The notes below the pieces were generated by a model. That model was not told the origin of the DNA, did not search any database, and saw only the letters and a list, made by a program, of their open reading frames with translations. A DNA stretch of 64,000 nucleotides from CAUZWH01 sp965224275 (GTDB taxonomy: Bacteria > Pseudomonadota > Alphaproteobacteria > SHVV01). The DNA lies in NCBI GenBank assembly GCA_965224275.1, contig CBDCYR010000015.1, positions 186,001 to 250,000 of the forward strand, read 5' to 3'. The position numbers and the translations under genes were made by a program. Each line of letters starts with the position of its first letter. Within the stretch, counting starts at the first letter, position 1. Shown one piece after another: positions 36,071-46,162 of the stretch.

Positions 36071-36849
36071 CAGCCGCTCCTGGTTTTTTCAAACAATGCG
36101 TGGAAGTTCCGCGTCGTAACCTCGGCCAGCGCGTCGTGGCTCATACCCCTTAATCCAGCGACGTAAGCCGCGGTTTCGGCCACGAACGCGGGTTCGTTGC
36201 GTTTGCCGCGATGCGGAACCGGCGCCAGATAGGGCGCATCGGTTTCGATCAGGAGCCGGTCGATCGGTACCATCTGCGCCACATCTCGGATGTCTTGCGC
36301 GTTTTTGAACGTCACGATGCCCGAGAACGAAATATAAAGGCCCAGCGACAACGCAATTTCGGCTAGACCTTGGCTGGCGGTGAAGCAGTGGATGACGCCG
36401 CTAAAGGCACCGTTCGCCATTTCCTGGGTGAGAATCGCCGCCATTTCATCGTCGGCATCGCGGCTGTGAATAACGATCGGTAGCCCGCTGGTGCGGGCGG
36501 CGGCAATGTGATGGCGAAAGCTGATTTGCTGTGACGCCCGCGAACTCGTCTCATAGTAGAAATCGAGCCCGGTTTCACCTATTGCGACCACCTTGGCGTG
36601 ATCGACACAGGCCAATAGAACCGCCGCGCTCTCAACTCCTGCATCATCGGCATCGTGCGGATGAACCCCGACCGAGCACCATAACCGATCGTCGGAAGTT
36701 GCGAGTTTGAGAACGCCGGGAAAGCGGTCAAGTCGCGTGCAAATTGCGAGCATTTCGCCGACCCCGGCCGTTTTTGCCCGCGCCAGCACGCCGCCTATGT
36801 CGTCGATGAGTTCGGGGAAGTCTAGATGACAATGGCTATCCACCAGCAT
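36070..36849 (-). CDS. TatD-family metal-dependent hydrolase
   Basis: A 259-residue TIM-barrel hydrolase with the metal ligands DSHCHLDFPE at the N-terminus, GETGLDFYYE, VIHSRDADDE, GVIHCFTA and LIETDAPYLAP. Relatives are deoxyribonucleases or D-aminoacyl-tRNA-type hydrolases. It starts 28 bp after metG, as is usual. Confidence 0.93.
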   Translation of the reverse strand: MLVDSHCHLDFPELIDDIGGVLARAKTAGVGEMLAICTRLDRFPGVLKLATSDDRLWCSVGVHPHDADDAGVESAAVLLACVDHAKVVAIGETGLDFYYETSSRASQQISFRHHIAAARTSGLPIVIHSRDADDEMAAILTQEMANGAFSGVIHCFTASQGLAEIALSLGLYISFSGIVTFKNAQDIRDVAQMVPIDRLLIETDAPYLAPVPHRGKRNEPAFVAETAAYVAGLRGMSHDALAEVTTRNFHALFEKTRSG

Positions 36850-36876
36850 GATCGGCCCCGACGCCCAAATTCGACG

Positions 36877-38430
36877 CTACGGCGCTTCGTCGACGAAGCG
36901 CGGGAATACGCCTTCGGGTTTCGGCAACGGCGTACCAGCGGTCAGCTTGGGCTCGCCTGCTATCGTTGCGAACGAACGGGCCCCCTCGCCCACCGCCAAC
37001 TGATCGAGTATGCGACCGGCGGCGGCCGGCACAAAAGGCTGCACCATGATTGCGATGCGACGAATGGTTTCCGCCAGCGTGAACAGAACCGAAGCCATGC
37101 GGTCCGGATCGGACTTGCGCAGTTCCCACGGCGCCATTGCATCGACATAACGGTTGGCATCGGCGATCACGCGCCAAATTTCCTCCAGCGCAAGGTGGAT
37201 TTCCTGGCGGCTCATGATCTCGCGAATGGTGGCCAACAGGGCTTCGCTCGCGTCGAGTAGCTTGGTGTCGTCGTCATGCAATGCACCGGGGTCTGGAATC
37301 TGCTCCGCGCAATTGCGGTTGATCATGGACAACACCCGCTGCACGAGATTGCCGAGATCATTGGCCAGATCGCTGTTGAGGCGATGGACCATCGCTCGGT
37401 GCGAGAAATCTCCATCATTGCCGAACGGCAGTTCGCGCAGCATGAAATAGCGCACCGAGTCGACGCCATATTTGTCGACGATTTCTTGCGGCGGAATGAA
37501 GTTGCCCAACGACTTGGACATCTTCTGTCCCTCGACCGTCCACCACCCGTGTGCAAACACCCGCTGAGGCGGGGCGACACCCGCCGCCATCAGGAAGGCG
37601 GGCCAATAAACCGCATGAAACCGAAGGATATCCTTGCCGACGACGTGCACCGTTGCGGGCCAGAACGTCTTGAAGTGTTCGCTATCGGTGTCGGGATAGC
37701 CGGCCGCCGTGATGTAGTTGGTAAGCGCATCGAACCACACATACATGATGTGGTCGGCATCGCCGGGTACCGGAATCCCCCACTTGAAGCTGGTCCGTGA
37801 AATCGAGAGATCGCGAAGCCCGCCTTTGACGAAACTCACCACCTCATTGCGTCGATTGCGAGGCAGAACGAACTCTGGATTGGCGTCGTAGAACTCCAGC
37901 AACCGATCCTGCCACGCGCTGAGCCGGAAGAAATAACTGGGCTCCTCGACCCATTCGACCGGCGCGCCGGTGGGCCCGACCTGGCCATCCGCGCCATCGG
38001 AAATTTCTTCTTCGCCATAGAAGGCCTCGTCGCGCACCGAATACCAGCCGGCATATTTGCCCAAATAAATATCGTCGTTGCCGGCATCGATAACCGACTG
38101 CCACAACGTCTGCGATGCCCGTGTATGCCGGTCTTCCGTGGTCCGGATGAACTCGTCCTCGGCATAGTTCATCAGCGGACTGAGATCGCGAAAATTCTGA
38201 CTGACGCTATCGCAGAACGCTTGCGGGTCGATGCCCTTGGCCTGGGCCGACTTCTCCACCTTCTGGCCGTGCTCGTCGGTGCCGGTGAGAAATTTGACGT
38301 TGCGCCCATCGAGACGCTGAAAGCGAGCCAAAACGTCGCACGCAAGCGTGGTGTAGGCGTGGCCAATGTGCGGCACATCGTTGACGTAATAAATGGGCGT
38401 CGTGATGTAGTAGCTATTGGACGCGGCCAT
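36877..38430 (-). CDS. metG: Methionyl-tRNA synthetase
   Basis: A 517-residue class I synthetase. HIGH is at VPHIGHAYTT, KMSKS at GQKMSKSLGNFIPP, followed by an anticodon-binding helical domain (PWELRKSDPDRMA). The C-terminal EMAP-like tRNA-binding domain is absent, as in the short bacterial type. It is in the operon holB-metG-tatD. Confidence 0.96.
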   Translation of the reverse strand: MAASNSYYITTPIYYVNDVPHIGHAYTTLACDVLARFQRLDGRNVKFLTGTDEHGQKVEKSAQAKGIDPQAFCDSVSQNFRDLSPLMNYAEDEFIRTTEDRHTRASQTLWQSVIDAGNDDIYLGKYAGWYSVRDEAFYGEEEISDGADGQVGPTGAPVEWVEEPSYFFRLSAWQDRLLEFYDANPEFVLPRNRRNEVVSFVKGGLRDLSISRTSFKWGIPVPGDADHIMYVWFDALTNYITAAGYPDTDSEHFKTFWPATVHVVGKDILRFHAVYWPAFLMAAGVAPPQRVFAHGWWTVEGQKMSKSLGNFIPPQEIVDKYGVDSVRYFMLRELPFGNDGDFSHRAMVHRLNSDLANDLGNLVQRVLSMINRNCAEQIPDPGALHDDDTKLLDASEALLATIREIMSRQEIHLALEEIWRVIADANRYVDAMAPWELRKSDPDRMASVLFTLAETIRRIAIMVQPFVPAAAGRILDQLAVGEGARSFATIAGEPKLTAGTPLPKPEGVFPRFVDEAP

Positions 38431-38510
38431 ACCAGCTGTACCTGTTGAATCCGTACTCGTTCACGCGTGATTGAGCGTAACGCGGAGAGCCCCGGCGGCA
38501 GGCCTTGTTG

Positions 38511-39647
38511 CTACCCGGGAAGCGTTATCGATTTACCCTTCGCCGCATCGGAAAGAGCGGCAAAGGCGATCAATATTACCTGCTTCTTATCCAGGTTCGC
38601 GGTTTCGGCACGCGAGAAAAAGCTCGACACCTTGTCCCACACGGCCACCCATTGTTCAAGGTCTCCACGCTGCGCCAGACGTTGGACGAGCGCGTCCTCT
38701 CCCGGCACCAATGTAGGCATTGCAACATGGCTTGCGGAGTGCCTGATGAAGCGTGCGAACCACCAGACGAACAATTGGGTAAACAACGCGTAACTATCCC
38801 CCGCCCCCCGCCGAGCCAATCGATCGCCCAACTGATGCAGCGCCGCAATGTCGAGATCGGGTAAGCGCGATAAAATCGCGATGAGTTCGCGAAACACCTC
38901 CAAACCGCCGTGCTTCGCCATTGCCAGCGCCCGTCCGCCGCTTCCGTCAGCCAGGATCGCTAGGATCGCGCGGTCAGCCGCGGTTACATCCGGTGCCTGC
39001 TCGGCGAGTAACGTCGCGATGATATCGGGTGAGAGTGGCTGTAGCGCAAGCTTGCGGCAACGCGAACGGATCGTTGGCAGGAGCCGTCCCGGCGCATGCG
39101 ATACCAGGATTAATAATCCCTTCTTGGGTGGTTCCTCGAGGATCTTCAGCAACGCGTTGGCGGCGTTCCGGTTCATCTCGTCGGCGGCATCGACGATGGC
39201 AATACGCCAACCCCCCTCGGCCGGCGTCATCGTAAAAAATGACGCCAATGATCGAACGTCGGCGACGATTATTTCGTCGCGAATACGTTTGCGTTTGTCG
39301 TCCCAGCCGCGCTCTACACTCACCATATCGGCATGCGCTGCGGTGGCCACCCGGCGATACACGGGATCGTTGGGCGAGATCGCAAGCGTGTCTCTCGCTG
39401 CGTCGTTTGGCTCACTTGCGCCACCATGTGCCAAAACGAACCGAGCGAAACGGTAGGCGAGAGTCGCCTTGCCGATACCTTTCGGCCCATGCAAGAGCCA
39501 GCTATGTGCCAGTCGGCCGCTTGTAAAACCCTCCAGCAGTATCCGTTCGGCGTTCTCCTGCCCCGCCAGTCCCGCTGTTTTGCGGGGAGCAAAGTCGTCG
39601 GTTTCGCCGGTTTCAGGTGTGGTCTCCCGCGGTGCCCTACGCGCCAT
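38511..39647 (-). CDS. holB: DNA polymerase III delta' subunit
   Basis: A clamp-loader AAA+ protein of 378 residues from ATG 39647. It has HSWLLHGPKGIGKATLAYRFA (Walker A), the sensor-like SHAPGRLLPTIRSRCRKL and a DEMNRNAANALLKILEEPP segment. The canonical zinc cysteines of delta' are not evident, as in many alphaproteobacteria. The start overlaps the tmk end by 11 bp. Confidence 0.93.
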   Translation of the reverse strand: MARRAPRETTPETGETDDFAPRKTAGLAGQENAERILLEGFTSGRLAHSWLLHGPKGIGKATLAYRFARFVLAHGGASEPNDAARDTLAISPNDPVYRRVATAAHADMVSVERGWDDKRKRIRDEIIVADVRSLASFFTMTPAEGGWRIAIVDAADEMNRNAANALLKILEEPPKKGLLILVSHAPGRLLPTIRSRCRKLALQPLSPDIIATLLAEQAPDVTAADRAILAILADGSGGRALAMAKHGGLEVFRELIAILSRLPDLDIAALHQLGDRLARRGAGDSYALFTQLFVWWFARFIRHSASHVAMPTLVPGEDALVQRLAQRGDLEQWVAVWDKVSSFFSRAETANLDKKQVILIAFAALSDAAKGKSITLPG

Positions 39648-40341
39648 TGGGTGTCCCTTCCGAGACCCCGGATGTAGTCGCCACCGAAGCGGCAGCTTCA
39701 AGTGCGGTACTCAGCTGATTTGCGACGATCGCCAGGACCGTTTGTGCGACATCGTCCTCGTCTCGCTCTGCATCCACCAAGTAGCATCGTGCCGGAGCGT
39801 TTGCGGCAATCTGATGGAAACCGTCGCGCACGCGTTGGTGGAACGCACGATCACGCCGTTCATACCGATCGAGCCGTTCACCGCGCTCGGCCAGGCGGGA
39901 GAACGCGGCATCGATTGGCAGGTCGAAGATGATTGTCAGGTCGGGCCCGATATCCCCGATAACGATCTCGTAGATATGGGAAATAACTTCAGGATCGATG
40001 CCCAGACCATAACCCTGATAAGCCATTGTCGAATCGGCAAAGCGGTCGCAGATAACCCAGTCCCCGGCCGCCAGCGCTGGCAGTATCGCGCGATCGAGAT
40101 GGATCCGCCGTGCGGCAAAATGCAGTAGCGTCTCGGTGAGGGGGTCCCAGCGATCGCTCGGACCGTCGATCAGGAGCTGGCGAATCTCCTCCGCCTCGAC
40201 CGTGCCGCCGGGTTCGCGGGTCAAGATCGAGCGGATTCCGCGGTGCGCCAGCCAATCGTGCAGCCGCTTGGCTTGCGTCGACTTGCCTGCGCCTTCGCCC
40301 CCTTCGACGGTGATGAATTTACCCGCGGTCACTGGCGGCAA
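39637..40341 (-). CDS. tmk: Thymidylate kinase
   Basis: A 234-residue dTMP kinase. The P-loop is EGGEGAGKSTQAK, the DRX motif is CDRFADSTMAYQG, and the catalytic LTREPGG follows. It starts 2 bp after the dacC stop and overlaps holB. It makes dTDP for DNA synthesis. Confidence 0.96.
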   Translation of the reverse strand: MPPVTAGKFITVEGGEGAGKSTQAKRLHDWLAHRGIRSILTREPGGTVEAEEIRQLLIDGPSDRWDPLTETLLHFAARRIHLDRAILPALAAGDWVICDRFADSTMAYQGYGLGIDPEVISHIYEIVIGDIGPDLTIIFDLPIDAAFSRLAERGERLDRYERRDRAFHQRVRDGFHQIAANAPARCYLVDAERDEDDVAQTVLAIVANQLSTALEAAASVATTSGVSEGTPNGA

Positions 40342-40343
40342 GC

Positions 40344-41492
40344 TTAGGGACTGGAACCCCAGACCAGGTAACTGACGGCTGCACTGAGACGGCCAAACAT
40401 CCCAAGTTTGTCGACGCCGGCGCCCGCGAACAGCGGAATGGACAGGTTCTTTGTGTCGGGCGCCGTGATGTGAAGTTCGGCAACTTTGTCGCCCTTCCCG
40501 ATCGGTGCCGCCAGCGGCTCATCATAAACCACGCTGACTCTAAGCCCGCGTCGCGCCTTGCGCGAGATCGTGATTGTGAGCTCATCGCGAATGACCAGCG
40601 GGACTTCGCTGGAGGTTCCAAGCCACACATCTGCTTGTGAGACCACCTCGTTGGCCGTGAACAGATCGTAGTTTCCGAACTCCCGGTATCCCCAGTTTAG
40701 CAAGCGTTCAGCTTCGCGGGCACGCTGGTTGACACTACCCAGGCCGCCGATCACCAGTATCAGGCGGCGATCTTTCCGTAGTGTTGATGCGACCATTCCG
40801 TAGCCGGCTTTCGAGGTATGCCCGGTTTTTAACCCGTCGGCACCAAACGATTTGTACAGAAGTGGGTTTCGGTTGCCCTGGCGGATCTTGTTGTAGGTGA
40901 AACTCTTTTCCGCGAAGTAGCCATAATATTGAGGAAAATCGGTGATCAACCGGTTGGCAAGAATCGCGAGATCACGCGCCGACATCGCATGGTCCGCATC
41001 GGGCCAGCCGCTTGCGTTTTGAAACGTGCTGTTTTCGAGGCCGATCTCGCGTCCTCGTCGTGTCATCTCCTCCGCGAACGCTGGTTCCGTCCCTGCCAAC
41101 CCCTCGGCCACCACGATGCAGGCGTCGTTGCCCGACTGAACGACAATTCCGCGAATGAGATCCTCTACGGAAATCCGGCTGTTGACGCGAACGAACATCT
41201 TTGAACCGCCCATCCGCCACGCCTTCTCGCTAACCGAAAATGTGTCGGTAAGGCTAAGGCCGCCATCGGCGAGCCGTTCGAAAAGCATATACAGCGTCAT
41301 CAATTTGCTCATCGACGCCGGTGGCGCCGCCGCATCGGCGTTTTTTTCGAACAACACAGTGTTGGTATTCACGTCGAGCAGTAACACGCGACTGGCCGGC
41401 GATTCGAGACCCATTACCGGCACCGCGGCCACCATGCCGACAACCAGCAGTGTTAGAATCCCCGAAAATAGCGAACGATGCGTCATTATCAT
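40344..41492 (-). CDS. dacC: D-alanyl-D-alanine carboxypeptidase (PBP5/6 type)
   Basis: A 382-residue periplasmic peptidoglycan-trimming enzyme with an N-terminal signal peptide (GILTLLVVGMVAAVPVMG). Active-site motifs are SxxK (Ser60, Lys63 in ASMSKLM), SGND and LKTGHTSKAG. A C-terminal PBP5-type domain and a hydrophobic tail (AAVSYLVWG) may anchor it to the membrane. The gene symbol (dacA, C or D) cannot be separated by motif alone. Confidence 0.93.
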   Translation of the reverse strand: MIMTHRSLFSGILTLLVVGMVAAVPVMGLESPASRVLLLDVNTNTVLFEKNADAAAPPASMSKLMTLYMLFERLADGGLSLTDTFSVSEKAWRMGGSKMFVRVNSRISVEDLIRGIVVQSGNDACIVVAEGLAGTEPAFAEEMTRRGREIGLENSTFQNASGWPDADHAMSARDLAILANRLITDFPQYYGYFAEKSFTYNKIRQGNRNPLLYKSFGADGLKTGHTSKAGYGMVASTLRKDRRLILVIGGLGSVNQRAREAERLLNWGYREFGNYDLFTANEVVSQADVWLGTSSEVPLVIRDELTITISRKARRGLRVSVVYDEPLAAPIGKGDKVAELHITAPDTKNLSIPLFAGAGVDKLGMFGRLSAAVSYLVWGSSP

Positions 41493-41612
41493 ACGGCCCT
41501 AAGAAGTCGATTTGAGCGAATCGAATTACACCGAAATGGTGGCGATAATATGGGCGGTTTCGTGGACCAGCCGGCTCGATGCGAGCCCTCGCAACCGGTT
41601 ACACGGCACCCT

Positions 41613-42581
41613 TCAACAGTTACAGTCAACGATGATGCGCGCGCCCGAGTAACCGCTCTCCAACACCCGGGCAAGCGTGGAATCGGCGCCCGCCACGGTG
41701 TCCAGGGGGCCAAGCCGGACGCGATGGAACGTCTGTCCTTTGATCGTCACCTTGCTAACGATTGTGGGTCCGAGATGCGCAAGATCGTCGCGTAGGCGGT
41801 TGGCGTTCTCACGAATGGAGAAGGCGCCCGCCTGGACGTACATCGACGTGGCGCGTGCTGTCTTTTGGGCAACCTGCGGCGTGCTCGAGGTTGCGACCGG
41901 CGCCGGTGCCGCTTCGACGCCGCTCGGTGGCGGCAGGGATGCGCTTGAGACCCCATCGCGAGGGACCGCGGCTACCAAGGTTTTCTCTTCTTCGGTTGTC
42001 GTCGGCTTTGCGGCGATAAACCGCTTGCCGCCTGCCTGTAAAACCGCAACCCGAACTTTGGCTGTCCCGCTCTTGTGGAAGCCCAGCAGTTGGGCTGCGC
42101 GACGCGAAACGTCAATAATACGGCCGTGGACGAAGGGACCGCGATCCTTAACCCGCAATACCATCGAGCGACCATTTTCCAAATTAGTTATGCGCACTGA
42201 AGATGGCATCGGCAATGTTTTGTGGGCCGCGGTCAGCGAATTCATATCGTAAATCTCGCCATTGGCCGTTGCTTTGCCGTGAAAATCCGCGCCGTACCAC
42301 GAAGCAATGCCGGTCGCGTCGTAATCGGGCTCCTCACGCGGGTAATACCAAACGCCCTTGATTTGGTACGGCTTGCCCACCTTGTAAACCGGGCGCGATC
42401 TTGGCTGTGACGCCGTCGGGTCAACCGCGGCCGTTTGAGTTTGGGAGCCAGCTTTGGGGTCGACCGCGTCCTGGGCTCGTTTCACGCCATGAATCGCGAG
42501 TTGCACTTCGGCGCATGCACCTAACAGCAGCACGGCGCCAATCAGCGAAAACGCAATCCTTCGGTTGAAGACCCCCATCAC
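41613..42581 (-). CDS. rlpA: Septal ring lytic transglycosylase/lipoprotein RlpA
   Basis: A 322-residue outer-membrane lipoprotein with lipobox LLLGAC (Cys23). The double-psi beta-barrel domain (GIASWYGADFHGKATANGE, VRVKDRGPFVHGRIIDVSR) cleaves denuded glycan strands. The C-terminal SPOR domain (MYVQAGAFSIRENANRL) binds septal peptidoglycan. It sits between mltB and dacC. Confidence 0.95.
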   Translation of the reverse strand: MMGVFNRRIAFSLIGAVLLLGACAEVQLAIHGVKRAQDAVDPKAGSQTQTAAVDPTASQPRSRPVYKVGKPYQIKGVWYYPREEPDYDATGIASWYGADFHGKATANGEIYDMNSLTAAHKTLPMPSSVRITNLENGRSMVLRVKDRGPFVHGRIIDVSRRAAQLLGFHKSGTAKVRVAVLQAGGKRFIAAKPTTTEEEKTLVAAVPRDGVSSASLPPPSGVEAAPAPVATSSTPQVAQKTARATSMYVQAGAFSIRENANRLRDDLAHLGPTIVSKVTIKGQTFHRVRLGPLDTVAGADSTLARVLESGYSGARIIVDCNC

Positions 42582-42620
42582 CTTGCGTCTAGCGCCTCCG
42601 AAACCACACCATGTAGTAGA

Positions 42621-43622
42621 CTAGCGGCGCTCGAGGCGATCGGCAAGACGCCCCACGGCCAGCGCGAAAAAGGTCGATCGATTCCATTTTAAGATTGTCC
42701 GAAAATTCTGATAAACGACGAACGTTGGCCCCTTCCCCTGTTCGGCCTCAATGACGGAAGCGGTGACGGGTCGCTGTGGCAGGTCGGCGCCATCGGCGCG
42801 GCGGACACCGAGCTGTTGCCATTGCGGCAGCGATTTTGAGTTTTTGAGACCAAACTCCGCGCGCGCAAATCCTTCGGGAACGCTGACCGCCCGTCCCCAG
42901 GTTAGGTCGTCGCGCCAGCCCGAACGGGCGAGGTAATTGGCGGCTGAGCCAAACACGTCCGCCGGTGTCGTCCAAATATCGATGCGGCCATCACCGTCCT
43001 GGTCGGTCGCAAAGCGGACAAAACTCGAGGGCATGAATTGAGGTTGCCCCATCGCGCCGGCCCATGAACCGGTCATGCGATCGACCGTGATATGCCCCTG
43101 ATCGAGGATAGTCAGCGCGTGGAAGAGCTGTGACCGGAAGAAGCTGCTGCGTCGCCCGTCAAAGGCCAGCGTCGCCAGCGCCGGGACCACCTTGAAGCCC
43201 CCGGTCAGGCGTCCAAAGTCGCTTTCAATCCCCCACAACGCGACGATAAAACGTGCCTGCACCCCGTGCTTTTTCGCCACGGTGTTGAGTAAGACCCGGT
43301 GTTGTTCGATCAGCGCGCGGCCTTTGCGTACCCGCTTCTCGGGAACCACGCGCGACATGTATTGTTTGAACGAGAGCGTGAATTCGGGCTGTTTGCGATC
43401 CAACTCGATGACACGCGGAATTTGCGCCACCCCTGTCAGCGCTTGGTCGAGGGTTGCCTTCTTGATGCCGCGATCCAGCGCTTCGCTGCGGACGCCTTCG
43501 AGCCACTGGCCAAAATCCTCGCCCGCACCCCACACCGAATTCGATGCCGCCATGCTGCCGAGCACGATGACGGCTAGGGCTCGAGCGATACGGATTCGAC
43601 GGGAGTTGCACGCTGCAAACAT
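42621..43622 (-). CDS. mltB: Lytic murein transglycosylase (MltB family)
   Basis: A 333-residue GH103-type lytic transglycosylase with a signal peptide (IARALAVIVLGSMAASNSVWG). The catalytic Glu is in ALWGIESDFGRL, followed by TLAFDGRR and GSWAGAMGQPQFMPSSF. The C-terminal peptidoglycan-binding repeat of longer members is absent. It lies next to rlpA and dacC, all wall remodelling. Confidence 0.92.
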   Translation of the reverse strand: MFAACNSRRIRIARALAVIVLGSMAASNSVWGAGEDFGQWLEGVRSEALDRGIKKATLDQALTGVAQIPRVIELDRKQPEFTLSFKQYMSRVVPEKRVRKGRALIEQHRVLLNTVAKKHGVQARFIVALWGIESDFGRLTGGFKVVPALATLAFDGRRSSFFRSQLFHALTILDQGHITVDRMTGSWAGAMGQPQFMPSSFVRFATDQDGDGRIDIWTTPADVFGSAANYLARSGWRDDLTWGRAVSVPEGFARAEFGLKNSKSLPQWQQLGVRRADGADLPQRPVTASVIEAEQGKGPTFVVYQNFRTILKWNRSTFFALAVGRLADRLERR

Positions 43623-43668
43623 CTATTACCGCTATGCCACGACTGCTCGGTCCGCGCAAGCGATAGCT

Positions 43669-44469
43669 TCAATTCCCACGTGGCGCCGGGAATAAACTTA
43701 ACGTGCGGCCAAGGAGTCGGTAGGCCAGCAACCCGATCCATTCGTGAACCGCGAGGTCGAAGCTGCGCAGCCGGGCCGACACCTTCAAACTCGGATTGAA
43801 GCCGATCCGGCCTGCCGTCTGGTATCCGGCTGGGTAAGCGGTCACGTTCCAGCCGGCGCTGCGAAAACAACCGATGGCGCGCGGCATATGGAACGCCGAT
43901 GTCACCAGCAGCCAGCGTTCCGTAGCGATCGGCTGTACCAGTGCGTGGCTCAACGTCGCGTTTTCAAACGTATTTCGCGAACGCGCCTCGAACGCGACCC
44001 GGCTGGTGTCAAAGCCAATATCGGCGAACACCCGTTTGACCACATCGGCTTCGCGCAACCGGCCCGGGCGTGTCGATCCCGACCCACCGGCAAAAACCAG
44101 CCGCGCATCTGGATAGCGGTGCGCCAGCATAACGAATGCGACCAACCGTTCGCTGTGCTGGTTGAGCATCGGTTGGTCCCACCGAGCGGTTAGGCCGGGG
44201 CTGGTGGCACCGCCAATCAGGATGATCCCGTCCACCGCAGCCGGCATGTCGCGCGGTGCGGCGAACCGCGTTTCCAACGGTACGTACAACCAGCCGCCGA
44301 GCGGCAGGACGGTGACCATGACCAGCACAGCCGTCGCCACCGTGGCAATGCGTCGCCCCGCTACCCGCCAACGTGTCCAACTCAGTGCCATGCCGACCAC
44401 CAAGACCACCACGATCAGGTTGCTCGGCTGAACCAGTGCCCACAGGACCTTCGAGGCAATGAACGTCAT
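43669..44469 (-). CDS. YdcF/DUF218 family membrane protein
   Basis: A 266-residue protein with two N-terminal membrane helices (about residues 14-30 and 40-62). The DUF218 domain follows (GIILIGGATSP, RLVFAGGSGSTRPG, SRNTFENA, WLLVTSAFHMPRA). Relatives such as ElyC are linked to envelope metabolism. It starts 47 bp before mltB in the same direction. The gap 44470-44664 to its right shows no gene. Confidence 0.86.
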   Translation of the reverse strand: MTFIASKVLWALVQPSNLIVVVLVVGMALSWTRWRVAGRRIATVATAVLVMVTVLPLGGWLYVPLETRFAAPRDMPAAVDGIILIGGATSPGLTARWDQPMLNQHSERLVAFVMLAHRYPDARLVFAGGSGSTRPGRLREADVVKRVFADIGFDTSRVAFEARSRNTFENATLSHALVQPIATERWLLVTSAFHMPRAIGCFRSAGWNVTAYPAGYQTAGRIGFNPSLKVSARLRSFDLAVHEWIGLLAYRLLGRTLSLFPAPRGN

Positions 44470-44664
44470 GCCGCGGAAATACCCTCACGCGGGTCCGCTG
44501 ACAACGAACTTTTGCTTGGAGCATTTCAGAATTGGCTCGACCCCTTCGCGCGCCGCCCAACCACCACAGCATCGGACACTCTTATCGGACACCCTTGGAG
44601 GGTAACCTTGGGGTGGCTGGGCCGCGGGAGCGGGATGGCTGAGTCGAAGCAATCCTCAAAGGGG

Positions 44665-45426
44665 TCAGTAGCCGAGTTGCTTGTAGACGATTTTTGCGAT
44701 CTTCAAGAGTTGGTCGCGAGTCAATTCGCCGGCCACCGCGTAGCCGAGCGAATCGCTCATCCAATAGAAAACGCCGACATTCTCCCGGATCATGTAGCGA
44801 AACGCAGTCTTCGGCTCACTTTCGCCGCGGGCGCGAACGTAAAGCGTAATTCGATTTCCCGGCTTGTTCTCGTACATGAAATAAGCGGCCGGAGCATCGG
44901 CGCTCGTGACCAAGCGTCCACCCACCAGGTTGTAGCCAATATTTATCAACGATGGCGCGTGGAGTTCCGCACCCACCCGTTTGGATAGCCATTTGACCAG
45001 GTGGGCTTCTTCAGCCGCGCCAACCTCCACCGGATGGCGTACTTCGGGTGTGAACACGGCGTGCGCGGTCACCGCTTGGGCCGCAATCGCAATGCGTGCG
45101 GCCGCACTACTTTGGACGATGTCATGGCCCCACCAGCCGCCGGCTCCGCCGATGATGATTAAAATAATAGCGGCGGCGGCACGTGCCAGTGTGGCCTGCC
45201 ACTGCGAGCCACGATAACTCGCCATTCCAAGCGGGATCGGTTCGTCCAGCGTCGCATCGTAAAGCTGATGAAAAGCCGCGTTTTGCTGCGAATAATCCCG
45301 CACCGTGTTGGCCGCGTCCTCATGCTCGCCGAGATAGGCCTCGATCTCGCGGCGCCGGTCGTCTTCGAGCGCGCCGTCGACATAGGCGTGGAGATCATCT
45401 TCGCTGATGGGAGCGTTGACGTTCAT
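44665..45426 (-). CDS. Anti-sigma factor (membrane)
   Basis: A 253-residue transmembrane anti-sigma factor that overlaps the sigma gene by ATGA. The N-terminal cytosolic part is DLHAYVDGALEDDRRREIEAYL. One membrane helix lies around residue 88-108 (AAAIILIIIGGAGGWWGHD). A periplasmic domain of about 140 residues ends in KLEKIAKIVYKQLGY-like sequence. The usual HxxxCxxC zinc motif is not present, so signal sensing probably does not use zinc-thiol chemistry. Confidence 0.85.
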   Translation of the reverse strand: MNVNAPISEDDLHAYVDGALEDDRRREIEAYLGEHEDAANTVRDYSQQNAAFHQLYDATLDEPIPLGMASYRGSQWQATLARAAAAIILIIIGGAGGWWGHDIVQSSAAARIAIAAQAVTAHAVFTPEVRHPVEVGAAEEAHLVKWLSKRVGAELHAPSLINIGYNLVGGRLVTSADAPAAYFMYENKPGNRITLYVRARGESEPKTAFRYMIRENVGVFYWMSDSLGYAVAGELTRDQLLKIAKIVYKQLGY

Positions 45427-45935
45427 TCGCTCGACCGTTCAACCGAGTCGCCGCTGGTGTTCGTCACGAGATTACGCAGCCGCTCGCGGCCTCTGGAAAG
45501 GCGCGACATGACGGTGCCGAGTGGGATACCGAGAATTTTGGCGGCCTCGGCATAGGTGTGTTCTTCCAAGCCGACCAGCAGCACTACGGCCCGCTGCTCC
45601 TCCGGCAACTGGCGCAGCGCTTCCCCCACCTGTCGAAGTTCGGTCGCCTTTTCCTGCGCCGGTCCAATTTGGGCATCGCCGCCCCACTCTTCCAATGGCA
45701 CCACTCTGGGACGGTGCTTGGCCCGGCGCACGGTATTGGCGTAGCAATTGTGCATGATCGTGAACATCCACGCGCGAATGTTGCTGCCAGGACGCCACAG
45801 GTGAAATCGACTCCATGCTCTCTCCAAGCTGTCCTGAACCAGGTCGTCGGCGAGCGCCGCATCCCCGGTTAACGCACGCGCATAGCGGCGGAGCTTAGGT
45901 ATTTGCTCAATAATGAGCTGTGCCTTGTCATGCAC
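45423..45935 (-). CDS. ECF (RpoE-like) sigma factor
   Basis: A group 4 sigma factor of 170 residues from GTG 45935. It has region 2 (LVQDSLERAWSRF, IRAWMFTIMHNCYANTVRR) and region 4 (LPEEQRAVVLLVGLEEHTYAEAAKI, GIPLGTVMSRLSRGRERL). The longer upstream frame (to 46040) adds unrelated Cys-rich residues and is not favoured. It is released by its co-transcribed anti-sigma partner. Confidence 0.88.
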   Translation of the reverse strand: MHDKAQLIIEQIPKLRRYARALTGDAALADDLVQDSLERAWSRFHLWRPGSNIRAWMFTIMHNCYANTVRRAKHRPRVVPLEEWGGDAQIGPAQEKATELRQVGEALRQLPEEQRAVVLLVGLEEHTYAEAAKILGIPLGTVMSRLSRGRERLRNLVTNTSGDSVERSSE

Positions 45936-46162
45936 GCTTGTCTTCCTACCGCGGTGACGTTGGACAACGTGGTCGCACCGATTATAGAAGTGCGGGCACG
46001 TGTTGGGACAGCCCTTGCTGCCGATCGCATCGCTCACCACAGTCTACGCTGTTGAGGAAAACACGCAGTCCTGTTTTTTATTCCGATAAATGCTGCGGCG
46101 CCCGACCATGGCGTGGCGGGTAAACCCTTATATTTTCACGAAAATTCTATGTGAGGACCGAC